From Butyricimonas faecalis (GTDB taxonomy: Bacteria > Bacteroidota > Bacteroidia > Bacteroidales > Marinifilaceae), in assembly GCF_003991565.1 (NCBI RefSeq), contig NZ_CP032819.1:3286001-3350000 (forward strand): a DNA stretch of 64,000 nt. The letters run 5' to 3'. A program made the translations under genes and the position numbers. A model generated the notes under the pieces. The model ran no database searches and had not been told where the DNA came from. It saw nothing but the letters and a program-made list of their open reading frames with translations. This document shows positions 55,332 to 64,000 of the stretch, piece after piece (the stretch's first letter is position 1; every line of letters starts with the position of its first letter).

Positions 55332-56909
55332 ATGAAAGGAATATTTTTAAAATATACGGTAATGTGCATCCTGTTTATGGGATTCCTAACAGGATGCGAG
55401 GATCTTGAAGATACTTATTCAGAGCATACGGGTGATGGTCCGGAGCAGTATCTTACTAAAATCTATGATTTGAAGGGAGAACCGCGATGGTTGTCGGTAT
55501 TGCTGACCTGGAATTTGAAACTTGATCCGGGACGGACGGCAATTATGGTGGAATGGACGGATGATGAAAAGACGGATTCTGTAATTATTGATCGGGAAAG
55601 TGAGAGTTACTTGGTGGAAGGATTGAAAAATTACGAGTACACGTTTAAAGTCTGTGCTATCGAGGAAAAGGATGGTGAAATTGTGAAGCGTTCATTGGGA
55701 GATCCCGTGTACGTGCGGCCATACACGTATGCATCGGAAGAATTACTGCTTTTTACTCGTGTCATAAATAAACAGTTCCAATTGGCGAATAAATATTTAT
55801 TTCTCTCTTTCGATGAGTGGACGGATAATTTGATTTCATTTAAAGTGGGGTATTTTGAGAAAGGGAATGATACGGAGCAATTTTGGACAGCTGAGCCAGA
55901 GGATCGTGTAAATAATTGGCCGAAGGGTAAGTCTTATGCATTGTTGGGAGAGGATATTGATTTTAGTAAACCCGTAAAGGTGTATCGTAAAGGTAAGATT
56001 TCTATCCTTGATGACATGATGTTGGATTTAGAACCGATAGAGTTGTTTTTTAATGTTCCTTCTTTCGAGAGTGATTTTGCTGCAGACGTGAGAAATCGAC
56101 TGGATTTGTTGGGAGAGATTAAACAGGATGATGTCGAGAACGTGGAAGTTTTGGATATTGACTATGACCAAGTTTCATTGGTAGATGTACTTCATTTCCC
56201 GAGTTTGAAAGAGCTTCATTTGGGAAGGAATCGGTATCTGGCACCGGGAACGGAAGATAAAGTGAAGTCAGGTCTTGCCAATAAAGATCTCAGTATTGGG
56301 GCTTTGGAAGTTGCAGCAGAGAAGTTGGGCGTGAAGATATATCATTACGGACATCATTATTTTGATGCTGTTCCGGACTTCTTTACGGAAAAGAATAAAG
56401 TAGCCGAACAACCGACGATTGCATTTTTGGATGCGGCAAATTGGAGTATTTCCGTATCACCGGCGGATGCATTGGGATATGATTCGGGGCTAAAGAATTT
56501 GTTGGTTGGCGATGATTCTTACTGGTTACCTCAACCGGCAACTCAGATTCGGACTCATGTTATTGAGATTGATATGAAACAGGAGGAGACGATTGCCGGA
56601 TTTAAAATCGTACAAGCAAAAGATTTTGGAGATCCGAATGTTCCTCGTCCGGAAAGTTTGGATATAGAGGTAGAAACCGGATCTGGACAATGGGAGTCTG
56701 CAACTTTTAGTAAAAGTACTCCTCTTGGAAATGGAGAGGGAGAGACTACTATTGTTTATCTGAATAAAGAAAAAGGAACGAAAAGAACTCAAAAAATTCG
56801 GATCACGATACCTGATGCTTTCTATAAACAAGGTTATGATGCCTCTTGGAGTTATGTAGATTTTTACAATGCCGTGTTGTCTTCAATTCAGATAATTCAA
56901 GGAAATTAA
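55332..56909 (+). CDS. SusCD-associated surface lipoprotein (DUF4998-like with discoidin-type end)
   Basis: 525 residues; lipobox LTGC (Cys22). Residues 35-130 form an FN3/DUF4998-like sandwich (LTWNLKLDPGRTAIMVEW, YEYTFKVCAIEEKDG). A leucine-rich-repeat-like segment near 270-300 (LDLLGEIKQDDVENVEVLDI, LHFPSLKELHLGRN) is unusual. The last 150 residues (WSISVSPADALGY, VIEIDMKQEETIAGFKI, IRITIPDAF) look like an F5/8 type C binding domain. It starts 9 bases after the previous lipoprotein, in the same operon. Confidence 0.78.
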   Translation: MKGIFLKYTVMCILFMGFLTGCEDLEDTYSEHTGDGPEQYLTKIYDLKGEPRWLSVLLTWNLKLDPGRTAIMVEWTDDEKTDSVIIDRESESYLVEGLKNYEYTFKVCAIEEKDGEIVKRSLGDPVYVRPYTYASEELLLFTRVINKQFQLANKYLFLSFDEWTDNLISFKVGYFEKGNDTEQFWTAEPEDRVNNWPKGKSYALLGEDIDFSKPVKVYRKGKISILDDMMLDLEPIELFFNVPSFESDFAADVRNRLDLLGEIKQDDVENVEVLDIDYDQVSLVDVLHFPSLKELHLGRNRYLAPGTEDKVKSGLANKDLSIGALEVAAEKLGVKIYHYGHHYFDAVPDFFTEKNKVAEQPTIAFLDAANWSISVSPADALGYDSGLKNLLVGDDSYWLPQPATQIRTHVIEIDMKQEETIAGFKIVQAKDFGDPNVPRPESLDIEVETGSGQWESATFSKSTPLGNGEGETTIVYLNKEKGTKRTQKIRITIPDAFYKQGYDASWSYVDFYNAVLSSIQIIQGN

Positions 56910-56912
56910 ATA

Positions 56913-59273
56913 ATGAATAGACTTTTTATCATTGTCTTGTTTTGGGTCATGGGCTTGAATGCTCTGGCCCAAACGCAGGGCATTGCGTTTGAGCCTGTCC
57001 GATCGTGGAAGAAGGTCGTGGAAAAGGCTCGGAAGGAAAGCAAATTGGTCTTCGTGGATTGTTATGCCGATTGGTGTGGACCGTGTAAACAATTGGCTTC
57101 GCAAGTATTCACTCGGAAAGAGGTAGGTGATTTTTTTAATAGTCATTTTGTTAGTATTCAGTTAAATGTAGAGAAAGATGCCGATGGTAAGGCAAATGCT
57201 ACTAAATGGGGGGTGGCTTCTTTGCCCACATTGGTGTTTGTCGATCCGGAAACGGAGCAGATTATTGGGAAGCTCGTGGGAGCCGGTGATGCCGATTGGC
57301 TGGTGAATGGGGCCAAGGCGGTGTTGGATCCTGCTAAGCGATTGGATGCTTTGGCTGCACGGTATAACGCGGGAGAGCGGGAGCCGTCGTTTTTGTTGGA
57401 ATTTATCAAAGCCTTGGGGAACGCGGGAATGAAAGCGGAAATTCAGCAAGTGGTTAAAGAGTGGCTTGACGGGTTATCCGTTGATCAGTTGGCAACTCCG
57501 ACCATGTGGCCGATAATTATGCAGTTTGAAAATGACCCATTATCGAAGACTTTGTTGACGGTACGAGATCACATTGATCGTTTTTATGCCATTCCTTTGG
57601 ACAATCAGCGGGCAATGGTGGATGCAACATTGACAGGTGCCATGGTGCAAACGGCAATAGAATTTTCGACCAATCCCAATCTTGCCATTTACGAGCAGGA
57701 TAGGTTCAATGCTTTTGTCGATTATTTGGACCAGGCGAAGGAAGGACCGGGAAAAACGATGGCTGCCGTTTGGTTGAATACATCTCAACTTTCTCGACAG
57801 GGAGATTGGAAACAAATGTTGGATGCCATGCGGGAGGTGGAGAAAGAGAATATATTTCCCCCGCAGTTGTTCGGACAATATTTCTCGTTTTTTATGCAGA
57901 CGTTGACACAGGTGAAAGAGCAGAAGGCTGCCGTTGAGGCCGGACTGAAATGGTTGGATGAATTGATTGCACGAGCTTCGGGGAGTGATGCGATGTCTTA
58001 CCAAACCCGGGCAATGATGTACGCGGGGAAGGCTTCCTTGTTGCAGGCTGTCGGTAAAGCGGGGGAGATGAAGAAGGCGCAGAAAGAGATGGAAAAGTAT
58101 GTCAATTTGCTGAAAGAGACGGCTGGTGCGCAAGTTCCGACGCAAGGCGGAGTGCCTGAAACGGCAGTGACTTCCAGAAATAATATCCGGTTGGAGCGTG
58201 ATGTGACGTTGAACTATGAGTTCCGTCAAGGAGTCCCGGTAGTGAAGGTGGTGATCAACGGACATACGTATTATTTCCTGTTTGACACGTGTGCCGGAAT
58301 TACTTGCGTATCCGATAAGTTGGTGAACACGGAGAAGTTGGCTTATCAACAGACGGGTAATTCCATGCAGGGGATGGACGGGCAGGTCGTTATGGCTGAA
58401 GTTCCGGAGTTGTTGTTGGGTGAATTGACGGTGAAGAATAAGCAGGCGGCAGTGATGAGTGAGCATAACCCCGTTTTTCAACATTTGGACGTGGATGGAA
58501 CGATTGGAGCGAATATTATCAATGATTACGTGGTGACTATTGACTCTCGTGCGAGGACGATCACTTTTTCAAGCCGGGCGGATGTTTCTATCACGAGATG
58601 GAATAAGTTGGAACTTTGGAATAACGTGCCGTTGCTTTCTATCCGGGTGAAGGGGAAAGGTGAGATTCATGATGTACCGGCGTTGTTTGACACGGGTAAC
58701 GGTACCGGAGCCATTGGGTTGCCCTCGGTGGAGGGGTTTGAACAATGGACACAAGCGGGAATTATTGGAAACGTGGAAGAGGGAACAGGTTTTATCGGAA
58801 CGATGGTTGGTGGAATGGTGAAAACAGATAAGCTTTACCGGGGAGAAATGACGGGACTCTATCTGGGTGATTCCGCTTTTGAAAAGATGCCGATCATTAC
58901 CGGTGGAGTTGGGTATTTGTTGCTTTGTTTCAAAACGACGGATTTGGGAAAATTCGTGCTTGATTATCCGAATGGACGTTATCATTTCGAGCCTTACGCT
59001 GATGCTGCCGTGTGGGCAGGAGATCGCCGTCCCGTGATGACGGGAGCAGACAATGGCGAGTTGAAGATCGCTGCCGTATGGGGGAAAGAGGCTTGCAAGA
59101 AACTGGCTCCGCAATGGACGGTGGTAGCTTTGGACGGCAAAATGTTGGAGCATGTGGCATTGGATACACCCAATATCGACGAACTGATCCGCGAGTATGG
59201 GGCAAAGACGGTGATGGTTCGGGATACGGAGGGGAAGGAGCGTGAGGTGGGGGCGGAGGTGTTTTTGCCTTAA
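56913..59273 (+). CDS. thioredoxin / two-lobed aspartic-protease fusion, exported
   Basis: 786 residues with a signal peptide (ends ALAQ, residue 19). Residues 30-130 are a thioredoxin fold with Cys55-Gly-Pro-Cys58 (DWCGPCK) and the cis-Pro loop VASLPTLVF. A helical middle part (150-420) follows. Residues 430-700 hold two aspartic-protease-like lobes: LFDTCAG with Asp458 and LFDTGNG with Asp593, 135 residues apart as in a pepsin-like pair. The first has Cys where Gly is normal. The end (about 710-786) looks like a weak PDZ domain. It is the last gene of the SusCD operon, 4 bases after the lipoprotein. Confidence 0.82.
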   Translation: MNRLFIIVLFWVMGLNALAQTQGIAFEPVRSWKKVVEKARKESKLVFVDCYADWCGPCKQLASQVFTRKEVGDFFNSHFVSIQLNVEKDADGKANATKWGVASLPTLVFVDPETEQIIGKLVGAGDADWLVNGAKAVLDPAKRLDALAARYNAGEREPSFLLEFIKALGNAGMKAEIQQVVKEWLDGLSVDQLATPTMWPIIMQFENDPLSKTLLTVRDHIDRFYAIPLDNQRAMVDATLTGAMVQTAIEFSTNPNLAIYEQDRFNAFVDYLDQAKEGPGKTMAAVWLNTSQLSRQGDWKQMLDAMREVEKENIFPPQLFGQYFSFFMQTLTQVKEQKAAVEAGLKWLDELIARASGSDAMSYQTRAMMYAGKASLLQAVGKAGEMKKAQKEMEKYVNLLKETAGAQVPTQGGVPETAVTSRNNIRLERDVTLNYEFRQGVPVVKVVINGHTYYFLFDTCAGITCVSDKLVNTEKLAYQQTGNSMQGMDGQVVMAEVPELLLGELTVKNKQAAVMSEHNPVFQHLDVDGTIGANIINDYVVTIDSRARTITFSSRADVSITRWNKLELWNNVPLLSIRVKGKGEIHDVPALFDTGNGTGAIGLPSVEGFEQWTQAGIIGNVEEGTGFIGTMVGGMVKTDKLYRGEMTGLYLGDSAFEKMPIITGGVGYLLLCFKTTDLGKFVLDYPNGRYHFEPYADAAVWAGDRRPVMTGADNGELKIAAVWGKEACKKLAPQWTVVALDGKMLEHVALDTPNIDELIREYGAKTVMVRDTEGKEREVGAEVFLP

Positions 59274-59304
59274 AATAGATATAAAATTAGGCATTTATAT
59301 ACAA

Positions 59305-59626
59305 GTTTACAGTAAGCCAACTCCCTCTATAAACAGAGGGAGGGTTGAAATACTACCTATATTCTGAATGAATCGTCATTTTTACCTCTATTTGTGAGGC
59401 CGATGCAAAAGTTATTTCTAAGCGTAAAGGCTACCCCCTCCAACTCCCCCTTGCACAGCCTCACACAGGGGGGAGGGCTGATTACCAAGCGGTTTCCCCG
59501 CCTGTGCAGGAGGGGTTAGGGGTGGTAGTTCGATAGAACGGGACTTTTTCATCGGCCTCGTTTATAGAGGAGGTGGCAGCGAAGCTGACGGAGGAGTTTG
59601 GATATAAAATAAGGCTTACTGTAAAC
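59305..59626. repeat. 322-bp intergenic element with 14-bp perfect terminal inverted repeats
   Basis: The ends GTTTACAGTAAGCC (59305-59318) and GGCTTACTGTAAAC (59613-59626) are exact reverse complements. Inside are several C/G-run palindromes, for example CCCTCTATAAACAGAGGG. The core at about 59432-59528 matches the core of the element at 3851-3993 in inverted orientation, including ATTACCAAGCGG and the flanking CCCTCCAACTC and GGTAG strings. It has no coding capacity and fills most of the gap between the SusCD operon and the metallopeptidase gene. Confidence 0.7.
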
Positions 59627-59661
59627 TATAATTCCCTAAAATTAATTTTCAATTCTTAAGA

Positions 59662-60495
59662 ATGATGAGAAAAATTATATTACTCGTTTTGTTTGTAACT
59701 ATTCTAGCAAGTTGTCTGCAAGAAGTTCTGAATTTAGAAACAGAAAAAATACGATCGTCTTTTATTCCTTGGGTGCCTGAAAACTGCTATCCCGTCCTCC
59801 CAGGTTGGACTATGGAAGGATTTTACAAAAGATTTGTAAGAGACAATAAAATCACTGATGAGAAATACCAATCTCTTTGTGCTTTTGATATACATACAGA
59901 AAGTTCTTTTAAATCATTGGCTAATGATTGGCTTGAGAGGTTACCTATACTTAAATCGATAGCTTATCGAGTGTTTTATGAGAATGGAAATGAAGCCATT
60001 TCTATGGGTTTTGACACATCATTAAAATCAGAAGATAATGTGGGAGCTGTTTATAATAAATGGGGAATTTATTTTTTGCGAAGGGGGGAGGGCCCTCATG
60101 TTATTGCTCGAGATGTATTTACCCATGAACTTGTACATGCATTTCAACATAAAGCATTGAAATACAATATGAATGTGGATGAACCTTTTATTGAGTTTGA
60201 AACGGATATTGTTACAGATGCATTGGAGTTTCTGTATAATTCTTATTCCTATCCTGAAAAATATGAATCTATGCTTTTTAGGGATGTGCATGATTCGAGA
60301 ATAAAGGGTAAAGAAACTCAATATTTAAAAGAATTGAATGTTCTTGTTTTAACAGGAAAATTTAATACTGAGAAGATAACGGAATTTTATGTGAAATGGT
60401 ATAAAGAAATTCATGGAAATAATCCTCCTTATGTTTACGCACCTCGTGCCCTTGGTTATGTTGTTTCCTGGTGGGAACATGCTTCAATAAATTAA
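59662..60495 (+). CDS. zinc metallopeptidase-like lipoprotein
   Basis: 277 residues; lipobox LASC (Cys19). The zinc motif is His155-Glu-Leu-Val-His159 (HELVHAFQH), followed by Glu/Asp residues in FIEFETDIVTDAL about 25 residues later that could give the third ligand. The layout resembles the putative zinc-binding metallopeptidase lipoproteins of Bacteroidetes. It is the first gene of a group of exported proteins. Confidence 0.7.
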   Translation: MMRKIILLVLFVTILASCLQEVLNLETEKIRSSFIPWVPENCYPVLPGWTMEGFYKRFVRDNKITDEKYQSLCAFDIHTESSFKSLANDWLERLPILKSIAYRVFYENGNEAISMGFDTSLKSEDNVGAVYNKWGIYFLRRGEGPHVIARDVFTHELVHAFQHKALKYNMNVDEPFIEFETDIVTDALEFLYNSYSYPEKYESMLFRDVHDSRIKGKETQYLKELNVLVLTGKFNTEKITEFYVKWYKEIHGNNPPYVYAPRALGYVVSWWEHASIN

Positions 60496-60505
60496 ATGTA
60501 GAAAA

Positions 60506-61261
60506 ATGATTATGAAAATATTATTATCAGAACTATTGTTTTTTGTTTTTTGTTTTTCAGTGAATGCTCAAAATGAGAGGTATAGTTATAAAGAATATAC
60601 ACATGGGGATTTCACGATTGCAGAGGTGGGGAAGAATTCCGTGAGAATATTTCCTAAAAATTTCCACTCGATAGATGATAGTTTGAGAAAAAAAGAATCT
60701 CAAACTTATATAGAATATAATATTCCATTTAATGAAGATCGAGAGAAAAACATACAGAATAGTCCATGGAATCGGTGGAAGGATCAAATAGAAAAAAGAA
60801 TTTTTAACCGAGAGAGTGAAACAATTATGCAAAATATTGTAGATTCTCTCGCTACCACGTCAGACTCTTTGAATACAAGCATTTGGTTTATAGTCAGTAT
60901 TTATTTTGATAAAAATGGAGTTTTGCTTACCTCTTATTTCGAGATGCATAAACATTTGTTTGATAGATTGAGTGAAGAACAATTAAAACGATTTTTTTAC
61001 GAGAGTATGGGAGGTGATAACGGAAGGAAGATTCCAACGAAAGCGATGAATTGCATATCCTTGTACGGTTGGAATGAAGAATATTCCAATGTGATGGAGA
61101 AAAATATGTTGGAATTTAAGGAGAGATTTGAATCCGGGACACTTTCCAAGGAGGAGCAAAATAAATTATTTGATTCTCTGGTAATGCACCCAAAAGAGCG
61201 TCCCAAAGCTAGTTTTGGAGTTTTTACAATATCTAGGCATTGTGGCGAGAATAAACTTTAA
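60506..61261 (+). CDS. secreted protein of unknown function
   Basis: 251 residues with signal peptide (SVNAQ, near 24). A strand-rich N-terminal half is followed by SIWFIVSIYFDKNG, YFEMHKHLFDRLSEEQLKRFF and KAMNCISLYGW. The strand-turn-strand-helix order (FDKNG ... LSEEQL) recurs in the protein at 61731 (FDKSGKI ... VTEDQLM), so both probably share a fold. It is 10 bases after the metallopeptidase gene. Confidence 0.55.
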   Translation: MIMKILLSELLFFVFCFSVNAQNERYSYKEYTHGDFTIAEVGKNSVRIFPKNFHSIDDSLRKKESQTYIEYNIPFNEDREKNIQNSPWNRWKDQIEKRIFNRESETIMQNIVDSLATTSDSLNTSIWFIVSIYFDKNGVLLTSYFEMHKHLFDRLSEEQLKRFFYESMGGDNGRKIPTKAMNCISLYGWNEEYSNVMEKNMLEFKERFESGTLSKEEQNKLFDSLVMHPKERPKASFGVFTISRHCGENKL

Positions 61262-61284
61262 TAAAAATTTATAATTGTCGAATT

Positions 61285-61567
61285 ATGAATATATTATATT
61301 TCTTTTTGTTGAAAATAAAATTGCAACAATTGTTATGCTTAGCATTCATGGCGTGCGTATGTGCATGTGCCTCGCAACAAGGGAAACCGAGGTTGAAAGA
61401 GCGTCCACAGGTTGTACGACAGATGTTGGAAGATCGTGATTTATTCTTTTCTTGTTGGTAACACGTTGTTAAATCATAATCTTGTTGCTCAAAAAGGGGT
61501 ATTATTAAATTTCTTTCCTCCTAATCGAAAAGAGTTTTGGAGTGATAAAGGTAGTATCGTTTTTTAA
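61285..61567 (+). pseudogene. small lipoprotein gene broken by a frameshift
   Basis: ATG at 61285 opens a 58-codon frame with a lipoprotein signal (LCLAFMACVCACASQ) that ends at 61461 after DRDLFFSCW. In another frame the text continues from about 61454 with VGNTLLNHNLV and LNFFPPNRKEFW to a stop at 61567. The change of frame at 61450-61455 suggests one small insertion or deletion. The family is not recognised. Confidence 0.45.
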
Positions 61568-61730
61568 ACAACGTTTGTGTGTTATTATTTTTAATAACTA
61601 ATGGCAGACTGTATTGACAAGGGAAGAGACCGGAGAGGAAATATTCTTGCTTTTCATGGGATATTTTGATTTTAATTATCCAAGATAACAATTTTGAGGA
61701 AGATATATTATTACCTAGTACATCCAAAAT

Positions 61731-62450
61731 ATGAAAAAACTATTTGTGTTGTTTGTTTGTGTTTTCACGGTTGTTCAACTTTACGGACAACAACATATTC
61801 GAGAGACGTATCCGACAGTAAGATTTCAATGCATGGATAACCGAGGAGATAGTGTTGTGATTACACAAGAAGAACTTCCCGTTCATTTTGAGCTGTATTA
61901 TGATGGCAAACGAGCCGGATTGTTGAGCCCTTCGGTGTATTGGGATAATCCGGATTTGGAGTTTGGCTATGGAAGTCCTAAAACGGACCCAAGGCCTAAA
62001 AGTGCTCAGGCGTGGGAGGCATGGTTGTGTGCACGAATTATTCCTAAGGAAATAAAAGATAAATTGAATCTTGCTTCTCGATATGAAGATGATGAGATAA
62101 GTTATTTATGTGTTGAACATGAGATTCAAATTATGGTTCGTTTTGATAAGAGCGGGAAAATCATACAGGTTGATTTCTTTTTTCAAAATCGGAATTTATA
62201 CAAATTGGTTACAGAGGATCAGTTGATGGCGATCTACAAGGGAATTATGAAAAATTGTCGATTGATCGATGGAATTTATCGTTTGCCGAGTGAAGGGATT
62301 GAAGCGAAAGAGTTTGAGCTAGCAGAAACATACGTGTTGGAGTTTTCTCCCAATGCTTGTTTGCGATGGGCGAAAGAATGCCAAGAGTATCATCCGAAAA
62401 CATGGGATGCCGTGGTGAAGTATTTTGATTCACTGGAACAACCTAAATGA
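61731..62450 (+). CDS. secreted protein of unknown function
   Basis: 239 residues with signal peptide (QLYGQ, near 20). The mature part has VRFQCMDNRGDSVVITQEE, ELYYDGKRAGL and then CVEHEIQIMVRFDKSGKI-type strand followed by LVTEDQLMAIY, the same layout as the protein at 60506. No catalytic motif is visible. Confidence 0.55.
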   Translation: MKKLFVLFVCVFTVVQLYGQQHIRETYPTVRFQCMDNRGDSVVITQEELPVHFELYYDGKRAGLLSPSVYWDNPDLEFGYGSPKTDPRPKSAQAWEAWLCARIIPKEIKDKLNLASRYEDDEISYLCVEHEIQIMVRFDKSGKIIQVDFFFQNRNLYKLVTEDQLMAIYKGIMKNCRLIDGIYRLPSEGIEAKEFELAETYVLEFSPNACLRWAKECQEYHPKTWDAVVKYFDSLEQPK

Positions 62451-62497
62451 ATGAAGAGATCAGTGAAAATGTGGCTTGTGTAAAAATAATTGAAATC

Positions 62498-64000
62498 ATG
62501 AAGACATTAGTACTACTTGTAATTTGCTTGTGTGGTTTGTGTGGCTTGGTGGAGGGGCATGGATTTGCTAAGATTGTTATCGGGAGGGATACGTTAGTCA
62601 TGTACTCTTGCCCGATAGGGCAGGATAGCGTGTTGACAAGGTTAGTGCGAGAACGGTTGGTTCGGGATTCGTTTCGGTATGTGGAAGACTATTATAGTTT
62701 ATGGCGATTGGAAAAGGGAAAGCTTTGCTTGGAGAAGATAGAAAAAGAAAACCGACAGGTGGATATTAGTGGAATCTTTGATGCCTATCGAGAAAAGGGG
62801 CGGATCGTAGCCGGGTGGTTTAGTGGGGAACTTTTTGTCGTGGGAGGTGAAAGTTTTTATCCTTATCGAAATTATTCAGCTTCGATATCATGTGGTCCAA
62901 TAACTAGGAAATTTGAAACGGAAATCACGTATACGTTTCGAAATGGGGTGATGACGGGACGGAAAAAGGTGCATAACAGTTTGCGGGAGCAAGGAAATCA
63001 GATGAGTCACTACACGATGGGGATGTTGTTGAATGTAGAGGAGATGAAGCGGGATCGAGGGGCGGATTTTGATGCTTATGTTTATCCTAAGTCCGACGGA
63101 AGGGTGGATCATGTGGAGGTCATGTGTAGGAAAGGGAAATTGGCACCTGATGATCCTGCTACTCGTGAGGTCTATGCGTGTGCCGAATTGATAGGTGATT
63201 GGCGAGTGGTGACCTTGGATGGCGAAATTCAGAGGGTGTTGGTGGAGCCTGTGGAGAGGAAGTACAGATTGGAGATGGACAAATATTTGTCGAGAGCTTA
63301 TCCGGATGTATTGGAAATGGATGGCGTACTTTATCGGATGGATGCTTTCCCTTTGCATTATGATTCAGAGGTGTTTTCTCGTGTCCGTCCCTATTTGAAA
63401 GAGGCTTTTACGACGGAGTGTCCTTGGGGATATCATGCTCGCTGGAAGATTGCAGAGGAGAAGCTGTGGTTGACTGAGGTGCGAAATGCCCGTACCGGAG
63501 AATTGATTCCCCTTTCGGTGATTGTTCCCGGTAATGAAGGAGAGCCGGTAGAAGCATCGTGGTACACGGGTTCTTTTAAGATGGGAGCGAGAGGTTCGTT
63601 AGATTCTTTGTGGTATGATATTGAAGGGCGTGAGGTGGCGTGTGGTGCCCCTACCAGAAGATATATCGATCGTAAAGAAATCGTGTGCGAGGTGGAGCAG
63701 GGATATGTTGTGCATCAGGAGGTTCGAAATAATTTTGCTCATCGAGGAGATACGGTGGCTTATCGTCATTTTGTGGAAATGCTGCGTGCGTACGATTGGG
63801 ATCGTTATCCGGAGTTGAAAGGTCGCAAGTTGTATTGTTCTTTCACTGTTTACCCGCTTATGGATGGTCGTGCAGATCGGATTGGTTGTATTCAGTTGGT
63901 TACAACTTGTGACTTGAATCGGAAACGTGGAGATGAACGGGAAGACGTAGGAATAGCTCGTCCATGGATGGAGTTCATTCGTCATGCGGCAGAATCCGTT
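62498..64000 (+). CDS. secreted protein of unknown function with internal repeats (runs past the window end)
   Basis: The frame opens at 62498 and stays open for 501 codons to the last base, so the C-terminus is missing. A signal peptide (LVLLVICLCGLCGL) is followed by a beta-rich protein. Two related units are visible: one with YVYPKSDGRVDHVEVMC and RPWMEF-like ends near residues 190-240, the other with FTVYPLMDGRADRIGC near 450-500. The unit resembles the strand-turn-strand-helix part of the proteins at 60506 and 61731. It is 47 bases after the gene at 61731. Confidence 0.65.
   Translation, partial: MKTLVLLVICLCGLCGLVEGHGFAKIVIGRDTLVMYSCPIGQDSVLTRLVRERLVRDSFRYVEDYYSLWRLEKGKLCLEKIEKENRQVDISGIFDAYREKGRIVAGWFSGELFVVGGESFYPYRNYSASISCGPITRKFETEITYTFRNGVMTGRKKVHNSLREQGNQMSHYTMGMLLNVEEMKRDRGADFDAYVYPKSDGRVDHVEVMCRKGKLAPDDPATREVYACAELIGDWRVVTLDGEIQRVLVEPVERKYRLEMDKYLSRAYPDVLEMDGVLYRMDAFPLHYDSEVFSRVRPYLKEAFTTECPWGYHARWKIAEEKLWLTEVRNARTGELIPLSVIVPGNEGEPVEASWYTGSFKMGARGSLDSLWYDIEGREVACGAPTRRYIDRKEIVCEVEQGYVVHQEVRNNFAHRGDTVAYRHFVEMLRAYDWDRYPELKGRKLYCSFTVYPLMDGRADRIGCIQLVTTCDLNRKRGDEREDVGIARPWMEFIRHAAESV

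Noticed and set aside
57540..59294. Two long minus-strand frames opposite the thioredoxin/protease gene
   Set aside because: Composition (His, Arg, Ser, Leu) and full overlap with a clear gene mark them as antisense shadows.

Overview
This window looks like the chromosome of a member of the Bacteroidales, most likely Odoribacteraceae (Butyricimonas/Odoribacter-like). The evidence is a SusC/SusD pair behind an ECF sigma/FecR anti-sigma pair, many lipoproteins, a FecR with a DUF4974-like tail, and at least ten promoters of the Bacteroidetes type (TAnnTTTG at -7) instead of sigma-70 boxes. The genus is an inference; there is no rRNA gene in the window.

Layout. 1-3.8 kb: an alpha/beta-hydrolase lipoprotein (cut by the window edge) and a Tat-exported aldo/keto reductase, divergent from an AraC-type regulator, then a DUF4143-type ATPase. 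4-11 kb: housekeeping genes lepA, uraA, yicC, gmk and nadD, and a YitT-family protein. A cobalamin riboswitch with its own promoter lies antisense behind nadD and has no gene downstream. 10.8-17.5 kb: a TetR regulator and a TolC / adaptor / RND / PII-like efflux operon. 17.6-21.1 kb: dnaG and a response regulator/histidine kinase pair whose kinase has lost its N-terminal part.

21.1-28.1 kb is an AT-rich accessory island. It holds a fragment of a TPR-type O-antigen-ligase-like gene and a 122-residue glycine/alanine-rich hydrophobic protein that resembles the C-terminal tip of a pore-forming polymorphic toxin. Behind these is a tandem array of eight related genes for small two-helix membrane proteins with a PH-like domain: six intact, one killed by a single nonsense codon, one reduced to its first codons. 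The best reading is a toxin with a poly-immunity array. Several secreted or membrane proteins of unknown function and an MNT-type nucleotidyltransferase follow.

28.2-43.7 kb is one long minus-strand operon that mixes two transport systems: ABC ATPase, ABC-2 permease fused to a periplasmic M1-peptidase-like and golvesin-like tail, TolC, adaptor, RND pump, a 1579-residue RND pump fused to an ABC transporter, and a last ABC-2 permease. In the fusion, the ATPase domain appears to be split by inserted membrane helices. This operon and the immunity array are the most unusual parts of the window.

43.9-46.6 kb: recO, rdgB and rsgA. 46.7-59.3 kb: an ECF sigma/anti-sigma-controlled SusCD locus with two surface lipoproteins and a thioredoxin / aspartic-protease fusion, but no glycoside hydrolase, so the imported substrate is more likely peptide or protein-derived than a plain polysaccharide. 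59.6-64 kb: a lipoprotein metallopeptidase and several secreted proteins of unknown function, the last cut by the window edge. Three intergenic elements with terminal inverted repeats (3.9, 45.4 and 59.4 kb) resemble small non-autonomous repeats; two of them share a core in opposite orientation.
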